From Desulfuromonadaceae bacterium (GTDB taxonomy: Bacteria > Desulfobacterota > Desulfuromonadia > Desulfuromonadales > Geopsychrobacteraceae), in contig DAOWKG010000278.1 in the NCBI GenBank assembly GCA_030639985.1, forward strand, positions 1-10,289: DNA of 10,289 bases, given 5' to 3'. Position numbers and translations under genes: made by a program. This document shows positions 7,170 to 10,289 of the stretch, one piece after another. Numbering within the stretch: the first letter of the stretch is position 1; every line of letters starts with the position of its first letter. Under the pieces are notes generated by a model, which had not been told where the DNA came from, did no database searches, and saw only the letters and a list, made by a program, of their open reading frames with translations.

Positions 7170-7607
7170 ATGCGTATGTCAACTAAAGCTCAGTATGCGG
7201 TGCGTGCTCTGGTTAGCTTGAATTTGGATAACGGTGGGCTGCCGATATCTATAAAAGTTATTTCTGAGCGGGAAAATATTTCTTTAAATTATCTGGAGCA
7301 GTTGTTTGTTAAATTGCGTCGAGGTGGAATAGTCAACAGTATTAGGGGGCCTGGCGGTGGTTATGTTTTAGCACGACCAGCTGCTGATATCAGGATGGAT
7401 CAAATAGTCGATACGGTTGAAGAAGCAATGATGCCGTTATCGTGCATGAATACTGACGGCAGTTGTGGTTGTGGTACTGCCTGTGCTACGCAACTGGTCT
7501 GGCACGGTTTGGGGCAACAAATTAAAAATTTCCTTACTTCTATAACGTTAGAAGAGTTAACCAATGATTGTCGTCGACAGTTAAAGAATCAAGTAGTAAA
7601 TAGCTAG
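7170..7607 (+). CDS. iscR: Rrf2-family Fe-S-responsive transcription regulator, IscR
   Basis: A 145-residue Rrf2 winged-helix regulator that in E. coli binds a [2Fe-2S] cluster and represses its own isc operon. The N-terminus MRMSTKAQYAVRAL, the helix ISLNYLEQLFVKLRRGGIV (37-55) and the wing SIRGPGGGY (57-65) are typical. E43 is present, the residue that lets E. coli IscR tell site classes apart. The cluster loop has C92, C99, C101 and C105. By alignment C92, C99 and C105 stand for E. coli C92, C98 and C104, while E. coli H107 is Q108 here. The gene starts 5 bases after the cysE stop, with AGAGGGG spanning the end of cysE. It is shorter than E. coli IscR (162), lacking the C-terminal tail. 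Two IscR-type operators in the operon promoter support the assignment and autoregulation. Confidence 0.94.
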   Translation: MRMSTKAQYAVRALVSLNLDNGGLPISIKVISERENISLNYLEQLFVKLRRGGIVNSIRGPGGGYVLARPAADIRMDQIVDTVEEAMMPLSCMNTDGSCGCGTACATQLVWHGLGQQIKNFLTSITLEELTNDCRRQLKNQVVNS

Positions 7608-7655
7608 TTTTTAGCCATTATAAAATTTATGTGAAAGTATTGCCGGAGGAATTAA

Positions 7656-8885
7656 GTGGAAAAAATTTACATGGACAACAACGCTACAACAGCGGTCAAA
7701 TCTGAAGTTCTTGATGCAATGTTGCCCTATTTTAAAGAGCAATTTGGTAATCCTTCCAGTGTCCATTGGGCTGGGCAAATGGTTGGTGGTGCTATTGATA
7801 CCGCCCGTGAACAGGTGGCAAAACTACTTAATTGTTCAGCTGCTGAAGTTATCTTTCTTTCTTGTGGGAGTGAAGGTGATAATCACGCCATTAAGGGAAC
7901 TGCCGATGCGTTAAAGAGTAAAGGTAATCACATTATAACTACTTCAGTTGAGCATCCGGCGGTATTGGAGACTTGTGAAGCATTAGAAAAAGATGGCTTT
8001 GAGGTTACCTATCTCAAGGTCGATAAAGATGGCATGCTTGATCTTACTGAACTTGAAGCGGCTATCACCGATAAAACGATTTTGATTTCGGTTATGTGGG
8101 CCAACAATGAAACTGGTAATATCTATCCGATCGAAGAGATTGGTAAAATAGCTAAAAAGCATAAAGTGCGATTTCATACCGATGCAGTGCAAGCTGCTGG
8201 TAAAATTCCAATCGATGTCCGTAAAGCCAATGTCGATATGGCGGTAATTTCGGGGCACAAAATCGGCGCTCCCAAGGGTGTCGGTGCCATGTATTTACGT
8301 CGTGGCACCAAAATTTCACGGTTTATGCATGGCGGCCATCAAGAGCGTTTCCGTCGTGCCGGTACCCACAATGTCCCGGGGATTGTCGGTTTGGGTGTCG
8401 CTTGTGAGCTGGCGCAGCAAAATATGGAACACGATTATGCTTATGTGCGTAACTTGCGGGATCGGTTGGAACAGGGGATTTTAACTACTATCCCCGAGGT
8501 TAAATTAAATGGTCATCCCGATGCCGATTTGCGCTTGCCGAATACATTGAATGTAAGTTTTAACTATATTGAGGGCGAGTCAATATTGCTCTTTTTTGAT
8601 ATGAAAGGGATTGCTGCTTCTTCCGGTTCGGCTTGTTCTTCCGGCTCCCTGGAACCTTCCCATGTTATGGGGGCAATGGGTGTCGATATTGTTCTGGCAC
8701 ACTCGAGTACCAGATTTAGTCTTGGTGCTGATAATACTGTGGAAGAAGTAGATTTTATCCTTCAGGAACTGCCCTTGATTGTCCAACGGTTGCGGGATAT
8801 GAGCCCACTATACCAGCGTGATGAGCCGACCCCGTTGTCGTGTGATGAGTGTCGTATGGTAACCAAGATTTGTAACCCAAAATAA
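7656..8885 (+). CDS. iscS: Cysteine desulfurase, NifS/IscS type (GTG start)
   Basis: A 409-residue PLP enzyme that converts cysteine to alanine and passes the sulfur as persulfide to IscU, MnmA and other acceptors. The N-terminus has YMDNNATT. H100 in SVEH, D176 and Q179 in HTDAVQAAG, and K202 in SGHKIGAPKG are the expected cofactor-binding residues, K202 being the Schiff-base lysine. C327 in SSGSACSSG is the persulfide cysteine. Codons begin at a GTG 5 bases after CCGGAGGA, a strong ribosome site. The alternative ATG at 7671 would remove YM and start within the conserved DNNAT stretch. The tail holds C396, C399 and C406 (CDEC, then C six residues on), which the active site does not require. 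The gene follows iscR by 48 bases and precedes iscU by 18, so co-translation is likely. NifS and IscS group names overlap for this clade. Confidence 0.96.
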   Translation: MEKIYMDNNATTAVKSEVLDAMLPYFKEQFGNPSSVHWAGQMVGGAIDTAREQVAKLLNCSAAEVIFLSCGSEGDNHAIKGTADALKSKGNHIITTSVEHPAVLETCEALEKDGFEVTYLKVDKDGMLDLTELEAAITDKTILISVMWANNETGNIYPIEEIGKIAKKHKVRFHTDAVQAAGKIPIDVRKANVDMAVISGHKIGAPKGVGAMYLRRGTKISRFMHGGHQERFRRAGTHNVPGIVGLGVACELAQQNMEHDYAYVRNLRDRLEQGILTTIPEVKLNGHPDADLRLPNTLNVSFNYIEGESILLFFDMKGIAASSGSACSSGSLEPSHVMGAMGVDIVLAHSSTRFSLGADNTVEEVDFILQELPLIVQRLRDMSPLYQRDEPTPLSCDECRMVTKICNPK

Positions 8886-8903
8886 AATTATCAGGAGAAT
8901 ATT

Positions 8904-9272
8904 ATGTATACAGAAAAAGTAATGGATCACTTTTCCAACCCCCGTAATGTTGGTGAAGTTGAAAATGCAAATGGTGTTGGTGAAGTAGGTAATGCTTCCT
9001 GTGGCGATATTATGCGCATTTCACTTCAGGTAGAAGGTGAAGTAATTAAAGACGTCAAATTTAAAACATTTGGTTGTGGTGCTGCTATTGCAACGTCTTC
9101 TATGGTCACCGAAATGGCAATTGGAAAAACTATTGATGAGGCTTTGATCTTGACGAACAATGCGGTCGCCGAGGCTTTGGATGGTTTACCTGCGGCTAAA
9201 ATGCACTGTTCAAACTTAGCTGCTGATGCTCTCCATGAGGCGATAAAAAATTATAAAGAACAGCTACATTGA
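8904..9272 (+). CDS. iscU: Fe-S cluster assembly scaffold, IscU/NifU N-terminal type
   Basis: A 122-residue scaffold on which [2Fe-2S] clusters are built from desulfurase sulfur before transfer to apoproteins. All ligands of the fold are present: C33 and D35 in NASCGD, C58 in FGCGAA, H101 and C102 in KMHCSNLA. The length equals a stand-alone IscU domain, with no NifU-type ferredoxin or C-terminal thioredoxin-like domains. The loop before the last cysteine reads LPAAK (95-99), where IscU proteins served by the HscA chaperone have LPPVK. No hscA, hscB or fdx gene directly follows. AGGAGA lies 5 bases before the ATG. The neighbours place it in the same transcript as the desulfurase. Confidence 0.95.
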   Translation: MYTEKVMDHFSNPRNVGEVENANGVGEVGNASCGDIMRISLQVEGEVIKDVKFKTFGCGAAIATSSMVTEMAIGKTIDEALILTNNAVAEALDGLPAAKMHCSNLAADALHEAIKNYKEQLH

Positions 9273-9303
9273 CTATTAAAGTTAGAATTTAAATAATTAA
9301 TTG

Positions 9304-9331
9304 AGGGCTCTGCTTTGGTGGAGCCCTTTTT
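9304..9331 (+). terminator. Terminator-like hairpin between iscU and mnmA
   Basis: AGGGCTC at 9304-9310 pairs with GAGCCCT at 9321-9327, leaving a 10-base loop, and is followed by TTTTA. The stem is only 7 bp, so termination may be partial. It begins 31 bases after the iscU stop and ends 18 bases before the mnmA start. No room remains for a new promoter after it, so mnmA expression would depend on readthrough or on a promoter within or before the hairpin. Confidence 0.8.
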
Positions 9332-9348
9332 ATCTGGATGAGGTGAAT

Positions 9349-10289
9349 GTGAAAAAGCGGGTTGTTGTTGCAATGAGTGGTGGAGTCGATTCTTCGGTTA
9401 CTGCTGCCCTGCTGTTGGAGCAGGGTTATGAGGTGATTGGTTTAACCATGAACCACTGGGATGATAATTCCGGTCCAAATAGTGCGGTTGCCGAAGCCGA
9501 AAAAATTGCCGTAACACTCGATATCCCTTTTCATGTTGTAAACTTCAAGAGCGATTTTCGGCGACTGGTTATTGATCCCTTTGGTCGAGAATACTTCGAT
9601 GGCTGCACGCCTAATCCTTGCATCATCTGTAATAAAAAAATCAAATTCGGCTTGTTGCTCGATAAGGCCTTGGCTTTAGGTGGTGATTATCTTGCGACTG
9701 GTCATTATGTCAGTATCGCCAAGTTAAATAACCGCAGCTTTGTGCAGCGAGGGCATGATCGTAATAAAGACCAGAGCTATTTTTTATTTTCTTTAAGCCA
9801 GCAACAACTTTCTAAATGTCTCTTTCCCCTTGGTGAACTTGATAAAAGTAAGGTGCGTGCTCAGGCACAACGTTTCAATTTGTCATTTGCCCATAAGGAT
9901 GAAAGTCAGGATATCTGTTTTATTCCCGATAACGATTATGTCAGTTTTCTGGAGCATGAGTTTGGCAGCGGAAAGTTAGATGGTGAATTTCATGGTGATA
10001 TTGTCCACGTTTCGGGACAAGTGCTTGGTCAGCATCAAGGTATCTATCGTTACACTATCGGGCAACGTAAGGGGCTGGGGATCGGTTGGACCGAGCCTTT
10101 ATATGTGGTTAGCATTGATGCTGGGATGAAGCGGGTTGTTGTTGGTGAAAAAAAATACCTCAGTCATAGTGAGATGGTAGTGACACAATGTAGCTGGGCT
10201 ATTCCTGAACCTACTGAGTCATTTTCGACCTCATGTCGGATTCGCTATCGTCATACCGAAGTTGCGGTGACGGTTAAGCCGTTGCCAAA
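9349..10289 (+). CDS. mnmA: tRNA-specific 2-thiouridylase MnmA (GTG start, cut by right edge)
   Basis: The first 313 residues of MnmA, which adenylates and thiolates U34 of tRNAs for Lys, Glu and Gln using sulfur that originates in the cysteine desulfurase. The PP-loop motif SGGVDSS is at residues 10-16. TPNPCIICNKKIKF contains the catalytic C91 and also C94. SQDICFIP contains C190, the partner cysteine that receives and releases the persulfide. RYTIGQRKGLGIG (around 10050-10086) is the usual segment of the central beta-barrel domain. The frame remains open at the window edge, with only the C-terminal part of the second barrel missing. The GTG at 9349 is chosen because GAGG lies 5 bases before it and it begins KKRVVVAMSGG, the normal N-terminus. 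The next ATG (9373) is inside the P-loop region. Position after iscU fits its need for desulfurase sulfur. Confidence 0.95.
   Translation, partial: MKKRVVVAMSGGVDSSVTAALLLEQGYEVIGLTMNHWDDNSGPNSAVAEAEKIAVTLDIPFHVVNFKSDFRRLVIDPFGREYFDGCTPNPCIICNKKIKFGLLLDKALALGGDYLATGHYVSIAKLNNRSFVQRGHDRNKDQSYFLFSLSQQQLSKCLFPLGELDKSKVRAQAQRFNLSFAHKDESQDICFIPDNDYVSFLEHEFGSGKLDGEFHGDIVHVSGQVLGQHQGIYRYTIGQRKGLGIGWTEPLYVVSIDAGMKRVVVGEKKYLSHSEMVVTQCSWAIPEPTESFSTSCRIRYRHTEVAVTVKPLP

Noticed and set aside
7671..7673. ATG at 7671 as the start of the cysteine desulfurase
   Set aside because: It would begin inside the conserved YxDNNAT segment, and it lacks a ribosome site at proper distance. The GTG at 7656 has CCGGAGGA 5 bases before it.
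1..10289. CRISPR array, tRNA/rRNA genes, insertion sequences, phage or defence genes
   Set aside because: No regularly spaced direct repeats, tRNA-like cloverleaf, transposase, integrase or nuclease motif was seen. All long frames are explained by housekeeping or secreted-protein genes.

Overview
The window looks like ordinary chromosome from an anaerobic or microaerophilic Gram-negative bacterium of moderate G+C content, read here as AT-leaning. The grounds are a secreted protein with a classical signal peptide, an RND-type inner-membrane exporter, an oxygen-sensitive class I [4Fe-4S] fumarase, and a compact cysE-iscR-iscS-iscU-mnmA cluster without hscBA or fdx directly after iscU. The gene order and the class I fumarase would suit the Desulfuromonadia (Geobacter/Pelobacter/Desulfuromonas relatives). 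That placement is an inference from gene content and not a database match.

Layout. Positions 1-490 (minus) hold the N-terminal part of a DEAD-box RNA helicase that runs off the left edge. Positions 491-789 are an AT-rich divergent spacer. Positions 790-1830 (plus) encode a secreted protein of three tandem beta-sandwich-like segments, ending at a strong hairpin at 1857-1889 that probably terminates transcription from both sides. Positions 1894-4392 (minus) encode an RND/MMPL-family exporter. A perfect 13-bp-stem terminator at 4458-4493 separates it from a class I fumarase gene at 4521-6140 (minus), which has its own near-consensus promoter. Positions 6457-10289 (plus) hold serine acetyltransferase, the Rrf2-type regulator IscR, cysteine desulfurase, IscU scaffold and the tRNA 2-thiouridylase MnmA, which is cut by the right edge. 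A small terminator-like hairpin lies between iscU and mnmA.

The plus-strand genes form one sulfur-flow unit. CysE makes O-acetylserine for cysteine synthesis, the NifS/IscS enzyme strips sulfur from cysteine, IscU builds Fe-S clusters, MnmA uses the sulfur to thiolate tRNA wobble uridine, and IscR senses cluster supply.

The most interesting part is the 316-bp spacer at 6141-6456. It contains two back-to-back matches to the E. coli type 1 IscR operator (22/25 and 23/25), the second one covering the -35 of the predicted operon promoter. A near-perfect 15-bp Fur box lies just downstream, and the divergent promoter of the Fe-S fumarase is in the same spacer. This suggests joint control by Fe-S status and iron. 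Coding features worth noting are an IscR in which the usual His ligand is Gln with an extra Cys nearby, an IscU with LPAAK where LPPVK is usual, and a Cys-containing tail on the desulfurase. I saw no CRISPR, tRNA, rRNA, insertion sequence, phage gene or defence system, and nothing that amounts to a wholly new system.
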